NCBI GenBank assembly: GCA_902168085.1
Contig: CABHOP010000065.1
Span: 1-52,931, forward strand
Length of the DNA stretch: 52,931 bases
Reading direction: 5' to 3'
Origin: an uncultured Bacteroides sp.
GTDB taxonomy: Bacteria > Bacteroidota > Bacteroidia > Chitinophagales > Chitinophagaceae
The notes under the pieces are model-generated. The model was not told where the DNA came from. It made no database searches and was given only the letters and a program-made list of their open reading frames with translations. The translations under genes and the position numbers were made by a program. Shown here in pieces: positions 35,584 to 45,246 of this stretch (position 1 is its first letter; each line of letters begins with the position of its first letter).

Positions 35584-36348
35584 TTGTCGCAACCATACAC
35601 TTTAAAGAAAAGCCTTGGCCAGCACTTTCTGCACGATGAGAATATGTGCCGCAAGATCGTGTCGCAGTTAACGCATACCGAAGGTACACAGTTGTTGGAA
35701 ATAGGCCCCGGTGGTGGTGCCATCACCAAGTACCTGATAGAGCTGCCGGGTGTAGACTACAAAGCCATAGAGATAGATACCGAGAAGGTGGAGTACCTGA
35801 AAAAGACCTACCCGGTATTGCAGGACAAGATCATAGAAAAAGATATACTGAAAGCCGATGTGCCATTTGAAGGGCAGTTCAGTATCATCGGCAATTTCCC
35901 GTACAATATCTCATCGCCCATCCTCTTTAAAGTGCTGGACTGGGAGCCGCAGGTAGATGAAGTGATCGGCATGTTTCAGAAAGAGGTGGCGCAGCGCGTG
36001 GCCTGCAAAGAAGGCTCAAAGACCTATGGCATACTCAGCGTGCTGATGCAGGCTTTCTTTGATGTGGAATACCTTTTTGATGTGCATGAAAACTGCTTTA
36101 CGCCACCGCCTAAGGTAAAGAGCGGTGTCATCAGGCTGAAGAACACCCGAAACCCGCACCAGATAGATAACAAACGAAAATTCATTAACCTGGTAAAGGC
36201 CGCCTTCAACCAGCGACGCAAAACGCTGCGCAATGCATTGAAAGGTACCTTACCACCCCAGGCGCTTACCGATAAAATATTTGATAAAAGAGCCGAGCAG
36301 CTATCTGTTGCCGATTTTGTATCACTGCACAAGCAATTTCAGCCATGA
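35584..36348 (+). CDS. rsmA: 16S rRNA dimethyladenosine transferase
   Basis: A 254-residue methyltransferase that dimethylates two adjacent adenines near the 3' end of 16S rRNA with S-adenosylmethionine. Marks are LKKSLGQHFLHDENMCRKIV at the N-terminus, SAM motif LLEIGPGGGAITKYL, and catalytic NFPYNISSP. The start is TTG at 35584: no in-frame ATG or GTG lies between the upstream stop (35530-35532) and it, and the next internal Met (residue 21) would remove the conserved LGQHFL segment. Its stop overlaps the next start by 4 bases (ATGA). Confidence 0.95.
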   Translation: MSQPYTLKKSLGQHFLHDENMCRKIVSQLTHTEGTQLLEIGPGGGAITKYLIELPGVDYKAIEIDTEKVEYLKKTYPVLQDKIIEKDILKADVPFEGQFSIIGNFPYNISSPILFKVLDWEPQVDEVIGMFQKEVAQRVACKEGSKTYGILSVLMQAFFDVEYLFDVHENCFTPPPKVKSGVIRLKNTRNPHQIDNKRKFINLVKAAFNQRRKTLRNALKGTLPPQALTDKIFDKRAEQLSVADFVSLHKQFQP

Positions 36349-37283
36349 GCCAGCATAGGAAAGTACTCATTGCCGCACCTGTACACCGCATACTTACCGA
36401 TTGGTTAACGGCCAACGGATATGAGTGTATGGTGCAGGAGCAGATAACCCAGCAGCAGGCTTTTGATAGGATACGTGACTGCTCCGGTGTCATTACATCT
36501 ACCCGCCTGCAACTGAACCGCGAACTGATAGACAATGCCCCCATGCTGGAATGGATAGGCCGCATGGGCAGCGGCATGGAAGTGATAGATGTGCAATATG
36601 CACAGGCGAAAGGGATCAACTGCTTCAGCAGCCCGGAGGGGAATGCCAATGCAGTGGCCGAACATGCACTGGGTATGCTGCTAAGCCTTAATAAACGCAT
36701 TATAAAAAGTAATAATGAAGTAAAGCAAGGCCTGTGGCTGCGCGATGAGAACAGGGGGGTGGAGCTGGATGGCAAATCGATAGGCATTATAGGCTTTGGC
36801 CATACAGGGCGTGCATTTGCCAAAAAGCTGATGGGCTTTGATGTGCAGATAATGGTGTATGATAAGTATAACCAGGAAGACTATCCAAAATATGTATCGA
36901 AAGCATCGCTGGAAGACATATGGCAGGATGCAGATATTATTAGTTTTCATGTGCCGCTGCAGGAAGACACCTACCATTATATGGATGCTGCATTTATTGA
37001 AAAAATGCGCAAACCTTTCGTTATTGTAAACACATCACGTGGAATTGTAATAGATACGTATGCATTATGGGATGGATTGCAGAAAAAAAAGATACGTGGT
37101 GCCTGCATTGATGTATGGGAAGAAGAACCATTAAGCAAGATGAGTGAAGAAATGAGGGCTTTGCTTGATAGTATTGCCAACCGCCCGGAAGTAGTATTGA
37201 CGCCACATATAGCGGGTTACAGCTATGAGGCCATATATAAAATGAGTAAATCTTTGCTGAGCAAAATTGTCATACATGGGTAA
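36345..37283 (+). CDS. D-isomer-specific 2-hydroxyacid dehydrogenase
   Basis: A 312-residue NAD-dependent enzyme of the phosphoglycerate dehydrogenase superfamily. NAD site IGIIGFGHTGRAFAKKL (Gly150, Gly152, Gly155), and catalytic Arg232 (NTSRG), Glu260/261 (VWEEEP) and His288 (TPHIAG). PEGNANAVAEHALGMLLSL is the usual hinge region. The length without ACT domain suits a short hydroxyacid dehydrogenase; the substrate cannot be fixed. Translation is coupled to rsmA through the ATGA overlap. Confidence 0.92.
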   Translation: MSQHRKVLIAAPVHRILTDWLTANGYECMVQEQITQQQAFDRIRDCSGVITSTRLQLNRELIDNAPMLEWIGRMGSGMEVIDVQYAQAKGINCFSSPEGNANAVAEHALGMLLSLNKRIIKSNNEVKQGLWLRDENRGVELDGKSIGIIGFGHTGRAFAKKLMGFDVQIMVYDKYNQEDYPKYVSKASLEDIWQDADIISFHVPLQEDTYHYMDAAFIEKMRKPFVIVNTSRGIVIDTYALWDGLQKKKIRGACIDVWEEEPLSKMSEEMRALLDSIANRPEVVLTPHIAGYSYEAIYKMSKSLLSKIVIHG

Positions 37284-37406
37284 GTTGTATGCGTAAGTAC
37301 GATAATATAAGGAAAACAAACATTAATCTGACAAAAATTATTACCTCCCGTAGTACTTTTAACAGAAGTTTTTATCTTTACCGTTCATTTGGTTAATAAT
37401 TTATTA

Positions 37407-40400
37407 ATGCAGGATATGACACGTTCACTACGTTATTTATTCCTTTTGCTGTTTTTAGGCGTTGCAGGCACGGCCATGGCACAGTCTGGTGCCATTACCG
37501 GTAAGGTACTGGATGAAAGAAAGCAGCCCATTCTTGGTGCTATAGTAGAGGTAAGCCAGGGTGGCTTGCCTAAAGGTGGTACAGCGACAGACGAGGATGG
37601 TAACTACCTTATCAAACCGCTGAACCCCGGTCGTTACGACGTTAAGATCTCTTATGCTTCTTACAAATCCAAGCTGACAAAAGATGTAATCGTTAGCCCG
37701 GACAAGACTACTGCCCTGAATGCAGATCTGGAACTGAACCAGAAAGAACTGGATGAAGTACAGGTAGTAGCGTATAAAGTGCCTCTGATTGATCCGTTTG
37801 AAGAGAAAAAGATCATCACTTCAGAAGAGATCGAGAACATGCCTACCCGTAATACATCTTCAGTAGTATCAACCAACGCCGGTGTATACCAGGCTACAGA
37901 AGGTGGTGCGCTGAGCCTGGGTGGTGCCCGTAGTGAAGGTACAGCATACATCATTGATGGTATCCGCGTTTATGGAAGCAGGGGTACGAACCTGGCTCAG
38001 AATGCGATAGACCAGGTAGAGGTTATGACATCTGGTTTGCCTGCAAAATACGGCGATGCCCTTGGTGGTGTGGTAAACATTACTACAAAAGGTGTTTCTG
38101 AGAGACTGGATGCAGGATTGTTGCTTGAAAAATCAGTGGACGGTTATGGCCACAACCTGGTAAACTTTAACTTATCTGGGCCGTTGTTTAGTAAAAAAGA
38201 TAGTCTTAAAAATAAAAGGCCGGTTGTTGGCTTTAGGTTAGATGGTGACTTTTACTATGATAAAGACAGAAGACCTTCATATTACCCTAATTTGAAAGTA
38301 AAAGACGATGTACTACAACGTGTTCAGGATCGCCCACTTGTAACGCTGGCTAACCAAAGCGGTGCCCCGGTATTCAGGCCTGCGACAGAAATGTTGCGTG
38401 CTGATGATTTTGAAACTTCCAAGCAACGTGTAAATGCAGCTGTGGTAGAAGGCCGCTTAAATGGCAGGCTGGATTTCCAATTAACAGATAACCTGAACCT
38501 GACAGCCGGCGGTACATTTAGCTATTCTAATGCTAAAGCCTACAGCCGCGCCGGTTCTTTATTTTCCTCTAATGCATTTCCTGATGTGCAACAGTATACC
38601 GGACGTGGTTTCCTTCGTTTAACACAAAGGTTTGGTAAATCTCAAGTAGCTCCTAATGAGAAAAAACCGTTGATCAGTAATGCGTACTATACTATACAAG
38701 CCGACTATCAAAAAGAATATCAGAATATACAGCATCCTGATTTTGGACGCGACGTATTTAAATATGCTTATGTAGGTAAGTTTTATAATGAATATATGTC
38801 ATTTTATGGACCAGGTGTTGATGATAGTACAGGTTTAACCGGAATAAAACTGATAGCTGATAGGCTTTCTACAAAAGTAAGTTATGAAAGATCTGATCTG
38901 AACTCGGTATTGGCAAACTACACATCACAGTACTTCAACGAAGTAGGTTACACGCCAAGCAGCCTTGCTCAAATACTTGGTCAAGGAAGTATTGTGAATG
39001 GTTATTTACCTCAAAGCACATATAGCCTGTTTACAAACGTTGGTACTCCTCTTAATTCATTCAGTTATGCCAATGTTGACCAAATAGCTGTTGATGTGAA
39101 TGCTTCTTTTGACCTGCAGCCCGGTAAAACAAGGCACCAAATAGAATTTGGTCTGTATTATCAACAACGTGTTGAAAGAGGGTATAGTGCGGCTAATAGC
39201 TTAGGCGGTACCAACATCTGGCAATATGCACGCCAGTTGACCAATAAGCATATTTCGCTTGACTTCTCTAACCCTCAGTTTATAGTAGGTGGTAAAACCT
39301 ATTCAAGGGCTGATGTAGAAGCTGGCTTGGTATCCCCATCTCCTTTCGACACTATTTATTATAACAGGGTGGATACAGGTTCTCAATCGGCTTTTGATAT
39401 GAACCTGAGAAAAAAACTGGGTGTTGGTAAAACTGATTACATAGATGTTGATAATTATGATCCTTCTATGTTCTCTCTGGATATGTTCTCTGCAGATGAA
39501 CTGCAAAACAGTGGTAACCCGTTTGTTAGCTATTACGGATATAATTACCTTGGTAAAAGGCAAAAAGGGCAGGTTAATTTTAATGATTTCTTCACTAAGA
39601 AAGATGCAACCGGTGCTTATACACGCGACCTGGGAGGTTATCGCCCTACGTATATCGCTGGTTATGTACTGGATAAATTCCAATTTAAGGATATCAACTT
39701 TAATATAGGCCTTCGTATAGATCGTTTTGATGCCAATACTAAAGTGCTGAAAGACCCTTATTCTTTGTATGCCGTAAATACTGTTAGTAAAATTGCCGGA
39801 GACGGAGGTATCACTAATGAGTTGAACAATGGTGTAATACCCGGAAATATTGGCGATGATTATGTAGTGTACGTTGATAACAACGCATCTACCCGCAAGA
39901 AAATCATCGGCTACCGTAATGGCGATAATTGGTATGATTATAAAGGTAAATTAATAGAAGACCCTACCGTTCTGAAAAACTATAGTGATGGCCGCGATCC
40001 TCAACCATGGCTGCAAAATCCTACAGAGAACATCAGGGATAGCTCATTCAATCCTAATAACTCATTTACTGACTATAAGCCACAGGTGAATGTAATGCCT
40101 CGTTTGTCATTCTCATTCCCGATATCTGATCAGGCATTATTCTTTGCACACTACGACGTACTAGTGCAAAGGCCTTTAGAAGGTGTATATGCTACAGCAG
40201 CAGATTATTACTGGCTGACTACGAATGCCCAGCAGGTTATAAATAACCCAAACCTGAAGTCTACAAAGATGTTTGACTATGAAGTAGGTTTCAAACAAGC
40301 GTTGACTAAGCAATCTGCGATCACTATTACAGGTTTCTATAAGGAGCGTAAAGACATGATACAGATTCGTCCTTACCTGTATGCATGGCCTACCACTTAT

Positions 40401-41168
40401 TATACTTATGGTAACAGGGACTTTTCTACTACCAAAGGTCTTACTCTTGCATACGATTTGCGTCGTGTTAATAACATACGTATGAACGTAGCGTATACTC
40501 TGCAATTTGCAGAAGGTACAGGTTCAAGCTCTTCCACAACACAAAGAAGTGGTATTGGTTCCGGCATCCTTGCAAACTTTATATCTGCGGGTTTGCCTAA
40601 CTTAAGGTATGTTACCGTGTTGGATTACGATTCCCGTCACAACATTGTTGCCACGATTGACTATCGTTACGCTGATAACGAAGGCCCGATAGTGGGTGGC
40701 AGTCATATACTGCAAAATGCCGGTGTAAACTTTATCTTCCGTACACGTAGCGGTGAGCCATATACTAAATTTGCCCAACCACTGCAAGTAGGTAACGTAG
40801 TAGAAGGTGGTGTAAATGGTTCTCGTCAGCCTTGGCACTACAATCTGGATATGAAGATTGACAAAGACTTTAAAATAAAACTGCGCAAAGAAAAAGAAGG
40901 CGACTTGAGGAAAAGTCAATTGTATGTAAACGCATTCGTACTAATTCAAAACCTGTTGAATACGAAAGACATACTACCTGGTGGTTTGAATGGCTTTACC
41001 GGTCGTCCGGATGATGACGGTTACCTGGCATCACCTCAGGGTCAGACTAACGTGCAGTTGCAAACTAACCCCGCTTCTTACATAGATTACTATAACATGG
41101 CATTGATGAATCCTAATGTCATTAACTTGCCTCGTAGAATAAATGTTGGTTTGCAATTAAGTTTCTAA
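37407..41168 (+). CDS. TonB-dependent receptor with N-terminal CarboxypepD_reg-like domain
   Basis: About 1253 residues from the ATG at 37407 (37416 also possible). A signal peptide (YLFLLLFLGVAGTAMAQ), then a carboxypeptidase-regulatory-like domain (about 28-110; ITGKVLDERKQPILGAIVEV), a TonB plug (about 130-235; GARSEGTAYIIDGIRVYGS, NAIDQVEVMTSGLPAKYGDA, LGGVVNITTKG), and a long beta-barrel ending INVGLQLSF. It should import or move a substrate across the outer membrane with TonB energy. No SusD-like partner is present; the two genes after it (30 and 62 bases downstream) are a secreted giant protein and a PorV-like barrel, so the cassette is not a sugar-uptake locus. Confidence 0.95.
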   Translation: MQDMTRSLRYLFLLLFLGVAGTAMAQSGAITGKVLDERKQPILGAIVEVSQGGLPKGGTATDEDGNYLIKPLNPGRYDVKISYASYKSKLTKDVIVSPDKTTALNADLELNQKELDEVQVVAYKVPLIDPFEEKKIITSEEIENMPTRNTSSVVSTNAGVYQATEGGALSLGGARSEGTAYIIDGIRVYGSRGTNLAQNAIDQVEVMTSGLPAKYGDALGGVVNITTKGVSERLDAGLLLEKSVDGYGHNLVNFNLSGPLFSKKDSLKNKRPVVGFRLDGDFYYDKDRRPSYYPNLKVKDDVLQRVQDRPLVTLANQSGAPVFRPATEMLRADDFETSKQRVNAAVVEGRLNGRLDFQLTDNLNLTAGGTFSYSNAKAYSRAGSLFSSNAFPDVQQYTGRGFLRLTQRFGKSQVAPNEKKPLISNAYYTIQADYQKEYQNIQHPDFGRDVFKYAYVGKFYNEYMSFYGPGVDDSTGLTGIKLIADRLSTKVSYERSDLNSVLANYTSQYFNEVGYTPSSLAQILGQGSIVNGYLPQSTYSLFTNVGTPLNSFSYANVDQIAVDVNASFDLQPGKTRHQIEFGLYYQQRVERGYSAANSLGGTNIWQYARQLTNKHISLDFSNPQFIVGGKTYSRADVEAGLVSPSPFDTIYYNRVDTGSQSAFDMNLRKKLGVGKTDYIDVDNYDPSMFSLDMFSADELQNSGNPFVSYYGYNYLGKRQKGQVNFNDFFTKKDATGAYTRDLGGYRPTYIAGYVLDKFQFKDINFNIGLRIDRFDANTKVLKDPYSLYAVNTVSKIAGDGGITNELNNGVIPGNIGDDYVVYVDNNASTRKKIIGYRNGDNWYDYKGKLIEDPTVLKNYSDGRDPQPWLQNPTENIRDSSFNPNNSFTDYKPQVNVMPRLSFSFPISDQALFFAHYDVLVQRPLEGVYATAADYYWLTTNAQQVINNPNLKSTKMFDYEVGFKQALTKQSAITITGFYKERKDMIQIRPYLYAWPTTYYTYGNRDFSTTKGLTLAYDLRRVNNIRMNVAYTLQFAEGTGSSSSTTQRSGIGSGILANFISAGLPNLRYVTVLDYDSRHNIVATIDYRYADNEGPIVGGSHILQNAGVNFIFRTRSGEPYTKFAQPLQVGNVVEGGVNGSRQPWHYNLDMKIDKDFKIKLRKEKEGDLRKSQLYVNAFVLIQNLLNTKDILPGGLNGFTGRPDDDGYLASPQGQTNVQLQTNPASYIDYYNMALMNPNVINLPRRINVGLQLSF

Positions 41169-41197
41169 AAAATTATTGATATATAACTTCATAAGTT

Positions 41198-44100
41198 ATG
41201 ATGCGTAAGAATAATAAAATAGGTTTCGCGTTTACAATGCTTGCGATTGCCGGCTTGGCAGTTCAGGCAAACGCGCGTCCAAACATTAATAGCGCTCCCA
41301 AGAAAACATCTACAGGGGGGCAACTAAAAACTACTGCTGCCAGTTGTAGGCCTGCAGAAGCTTCTATAGACCTTGATATCAACAACGTACGCGCCAAACT
41401 GATGACAGGTGGTGATATGTGGTGGGATATCGGTACTGCGGAAGCCCGTTATGAAGTGCCTAAAAACAGTAAGAAAAACTCGTTGTTCGCAGGCTCTGTA
41501 TGGATTGGAGGTTACGACCAACAAGGCCAGCTAAAGGTAGCCGCACAAACATATAGGCAGGATGGTAATGACTATTGGCCTGGGCCTTTGGATGCATCGG
41601 CTTCTGTAACAGACGCTGATTGCTCTCAGTGGGATAGGTTTTGGAAAGTAAACAGGGCTGATATCAACAGGTTTCGCGAAATAGCAGATAAATCTTCAGC
41701 GAACGATCCGGCTTTTGATGTAATAAAGCAATGGCCTGCAAAAGGCAATGAAGATGCTGTTGGAAGGAGCGGTGAAAGCCTGAATCTGGATAACAACCCG
41801 AATGAATATGCTCCATTCGTAGACGTCGCTGGACCTAATAATGGTCCTGCCGATGGGCTTTATCAATGGGAGTCTGGTGACTATCCACTTATTACAGGTG
41901 ATCAATATATCTGGTGGGTATTTAATGATAAGGGTAACGTAAAGCAACAATCTCAGACAGAAGGCATTGGTATAGAAGTGCAAGCCAGTGCGTTTGCATT
42001 CTCTTCTAAAGACTTCCTGAATGATGCTACCTTCTATAACTACCGTCTTGTAAACAGGAGCAACCTGAGGCTGGATAGCACTTATATTGCTACCTGGACG
42101 GATGCCGACTTAGGTTACTATCTGGATGACTATATAGGCTGTGATACAAACCGTGGTCTTGGTATATTATATAATGGTAAAAGCCAGGATGGTGATGGTA
42201 GTACAAATAGCTATGGTACAAGAATACCAATGGTTGGTATCGACTTCTTTAAAGGCCCTAAACGTCCTGTAGATTCAGGTGGTGGAAAAATTGGCTATCA
42301 AGAACTGAAGATGGAATCATTTACCTATTATAACAATGATAATAGTGTGATTGGTAACCCTAACAACGGCGCGCAGATATATAACTATATGACGGGTTCT
42401 ATCAGGAATGGTCAAAGGTTTAGTAACGACTTTTCCGGCCCTGTAGTATCAAGAGCTTATGGTGCAGGTTTCCCAACCACACGTTTTGTGTTCTTTGGCG
42501 ATCCTGATAAGCCAGAATGGTCTGAGTGTTATTGTCAGAATCCGCCGGCCGACCGCCGTTTTGTACACTCTTCTGGTCCTTTCGTTCTGGAACCTGGTGT
42601 GGTAAACGATATCACAATAGGTGCCGTTTGGGTATCTGATGCTGGAGGCTGCCCTACTACAAGCTTTAAGAAAATACGCGTAGCCGATGATTTGGCACAA
42701 GGCTTATTCGATAATAATTTCCAAACCATCGAAGGTCCGGAAGCGCCTCGTATGGAAGTAAGAGAGCTGGATCGTAAATTGGTATTTTATCTGGTAAATG
42801 ATGCTGCAAGCAATAACTTCCGTGAGCGTTACGGAAGAGATACCGCTGCTAAGTACCGTGTATCTTCTGTTAAAGCGGCTAAGTATGTAAGAACTGCTGA
42901 TTCGCTGTATAAATTTGAAGGTTATCGTGTATTCCAACTTAAAAATAGCCTGGTTCAGCCAGCACAGATATTTAATGACAGGGGCGAGCTGAATACCGAT
43001 CTTGCCGCGGAAGTGTTCCAATGTGATATTAAAAATGGTATCACCCGTATCATAAACTATGAGAAGAATACCGATGTTAGTGACTCTACATATGTACCAA
43101 TTATAAAAGTAATAGGTGCAGATAGCGGGCTGAGTCATAGCTTCCAACTGACACTGGACCAGTTTGCAACAGGTAGTGAAAAACGTTTTGTAAACTACCG
43201 TAGTTACTACTTTGTCGCTGTAGCATATGCTTATAACAACTTTGCTGAGTTCGATCCTAAGAAAGCTGACTCTACCCAGGATATAGCTTATATTGAAAGC
43301 TCACATGGTGCCGGCGGTACACCTATCAAAGTAGTAACTGCAATGCCTAATCCTGCCAATGGGGATATGGGTACTGTACTGAATTCTGCATATGGTGATG
43401 GTATTATCATTAAAAGGATAGAAGGTACCGGCAATGGCCATAACAACCTGCAACTTTCTGATGAGTCTGAAAAAGAAGCGTTGTTTGGTATGAATGCATA
43501 TGATTCTGCCGGAACGACTGCAGTATTTGTACACCAGTCTGTACAACCAACATACCAAGCAGGTAATGGCCCTCTTAGTATAAAAGTAATAGATCCGGTT
43601 AAAGTACCTGCAGCCAACTGGGAACTGTATATAATGGGTGATAATCAACCGAATGCAGAGAATGGTATCGATTCCTTTGGCTCCTGGAAGCTTGTAAATG
43701 TAGATAACGGTGACGTTATTTATACGGAGAATAACTTAGGTATGGTTGGTTATAATGAGCAGATCATTGAAAAATATGGTTTATCGGTTAATATCCAACA
43801 ATACAACAGACCAGGTACAGACCAGGCTGGTACAAACGGATACATCACTTCAGACATCATATTTGCTGATCCTGCAAAACCATGGTTGGCCGGTGTGAAT
43901 GATGGTGAATCCAGGGAATTGACAAACTGGATAAGGAGTGGTGCGAAAACGGATACCTATTCTAGATGCGACTTTAATGACAGGATAGGTGTAGGTTATG
44001 ATACCGTTCAGCGTTTTGAAAGCCTGCTACCTAAATATGCTACTACGCGTGCAACATGGGCGCCATATACACTGGCAGCTGAAACTGCCGATGATGATCG

Positions 44101-45184
44101 TGGACAATGCGGCTTTGGTGTTGCTAAAAAAGGTACAATAATTGGCCTGTACCCTGTACACAGTGTAGACGTAGTATTGACATCTGATAAATCTAAATGG
44201 ACACGATGTGTAGTATTGGAAATGCAGGAATCTAAAGACCTTTCTGCTAATGGTACTGCTAAATTCGACCTGCGTAGCCATAGTAGCTGGAATATGGAAT
44301 ATGATGGCAATGGAAGACCAGTGTATTCCGCCACTCAAGGTGATACAGGTATGTCATGGTTCCCCGGTTATGCTATAAATCAGGAAACAGGTGAACGTCT
44401 GAATATCGCATTTGGTGAAGACTCATGGCAAAAATCATTCGGCGGTGCCGATATGATCTGGAATCCTTCATCTCAGGTGTTGTCTAACTATGGAGAGGTA
44501 CTATTTGGTGCTAAGCATTATATCTACATAATGAATTCAAGGTATGATTCATGCCGTACATTTATAAATTCTTATCTGCAACCTTCGGTTTTAGCTAAAA
44601 ATGCTGCTTATAAGTCATTTATGTGGGTAGGCGTGCCTTTGTTGAATCCTGGTTACCAATACAAATCCCTGGCAGAAGGCTTAGTGCCAACAGATGTTAG
44701 GATTAAGCTGCGTGTTGACCGTCCTTATGCTCAATACCTGAATCCATTCAAACTGAATGCTTCTGATGCAATACGTAACAATAAAAAGCCTTTGTATACA
44801 TTCAACACAAGCGGCGTAGCAGCTACACCGGTTAAAGATGTGGTAAATACAGACAGGCAAAAAATACTGGACAACATCAACATAGTACCGAATCCGTATT
44901 ATGGTGCTTCAGGTTATGAAAATAACAGGCTGGATTCCAGGGTTCGTATCATCAATTTACCTCCGCGTGCAGTGGTAAACATCTACAGCGTAGATGGTAC
45001 CTTGATACGCAGGCTTGAAAAAGATAATCCGAATGTATCTTATCTGGACTGGGATATCAGGAATACGAAAGGCTTGCAGATTGCCGGTGGTATGTACCTG
45101 ATACATGTTGAGGCAAATGGCATAGGTGAAACAGTATTGAAATGGTTTGGCGCTATGCGTCCATTGGATATCATCACTTACTAA
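41198..45184 (+). CDS. Giant secreted protein with extended T9SS-like sorting domain
   Basis: A 1328-residue protein with a signal peptide (IGFAFTMLAIAGLAVQANA). The N-terminal region carries motifs I associate with a conserved but uncharacterised Bacteroidota family: NNVRAKLMTGGDMWWDIGTA, SLFAGSVWIGGYDQQGQLKV and AAQTYRQDGNDYWPGPLD. The C-terminal 103 residues (1226-1328) resemble a T9SS sorting domain: IVPNPYYGASGYENNRLDSR, VVNIYSVDGTLIRRLEK, IAGGMYLIHVEANGIG. The chain then continues with TVLKWFGAMRPLDIITY instead of the usual short basic end. It lies between a TonB-dependent receptor and a PorV-like barrel and should be a T9SS client. No enzyme motif seen. Confidence 0.88.
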   Translation: MMRKNNKIGFAFTMLAIAGLAVQANARPNINSAPKKTSTGGQLKTTAASCRPAEASIDLDINNVRAKLMTGGDMWWDIGTAEARYEVPKNSKKNSLFAGSVWIGGYDQQGQLKVAAQTYRQDGNDYWPGPLDASASVTDADCSQWDRFWKVNRADINRFREIADKSSANDPAFDVIKQWPAKGNEDAVGRSGESLNLDNNPNEYAPFVDVAGPNNGPADGLYQWESGDYPLITGDQYIWWVFNDKGNVKQQSQTEGIGIEVQASAFAFSSKDFLNDATFYNYRLVNRSNLRLDSTYIATWTDADLGYYLDDYIGCDTNRGLGILYNGKSQDGDGSTNSYGTRIPMVGIDFFKGPKRPVDSGGGKIGYQELKMESFTYYNNDNSVIGNPNNGAQIYNYMTGSIRNGQRFSNDFSGPVVSRAYGAGFPTTRFVFFGDPDKPEWSECYCQNPPADRRFVHSSGPFVLEPGVVNDITIGAVWVSDAGGCPTTSFKKIRVADDLAQGLFDNNFQTIEGPEAPRMEVRELDRKLVFYLVNDAASNNFRERYGRDTAAKYRVSSVKAAKYVRTADSLYKFEGYRVFQLKNSLVQPAQIFNDRGELNTDLAAEVFQCDIKNGITRIINYEKNTDVSDSTYVPIIKVIGADSGLSHSFQLTLDQFATGSEKRFVNYRSYYFVAVAYAYNNFAEFDPKKADSTQDIAYIESSHGAGGTPIKVVTAMPNPANGDMGTVLNSAYGDGIIIKRIEGTGNGHNNLQLSDESEKEALFGMNAYDSAGTTAVFVHQSVQPTYQAGNGPLSIKVIDPVKVPAANWELYIMGDNQPNAENGIDSFGSWKLVNVDNGDVIYTENNLGMVGYNEQIIEKYGLSVNIQQYNRPGTDQAGTNGYITSDIIFADPAKPWLAGVNDGESRELTNWIRSGAKTDTYSRCDFNDRIGVGYDTVQRFESLLPKYATTRATWAPYTLAAETADDDRGQCGFGVAKKGTIIGLYPVHSVDVVLTSDKSKWTRCVVLEMQESKDLSANGTAKFDLRSHSSWNMEYDGNGRPVYSATQGDTGMSWFPGYAINQETGERLNIAFGEDSWQKSFGGADMIWNPSSQVLSNYGEVLFGAKHYIYIMNSRYDSCRTFINSYLQPSVLAKNAAYKSFMWVGVPLLNPGYQYKSLAEGLVPTDVRIKLRVDRPYAQYLNPFKLNASDAIRNNKKPLYTFNTSGVAATPVKDVVNTDRQKILDNINIVPNPYYGASGYENNRLDSRVRIINLPPRAVVNIYSVDGTLIRRLEKDNPNVSYLDWDIRNTKGLQIAGGMYLIHVEANGIGETVLKWFGAMRPLDIITY

Positions 45185-45198
45185 TCTTTGAACAAATA

Positions 45199-45220
45199 GG
45201 GACCAGCCCCGGCTGGTCCC
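45199..45220 (+). other. Intercistronic RNA hairpin
   Basis: Nine-base GC-rich stem GGGACCAGC / GCTGGTCCC with loop CCCG, 15 bases after the giant-protein stop and 27 before the next ATG. No T run follows, so it is unlikely to be a full terminator. It may set differential expression or protect the upstream mRNA end. Confidence 0.6.
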
Positions 45221-45246
45221 CCTATAATAAAATTGATTATAGAATT

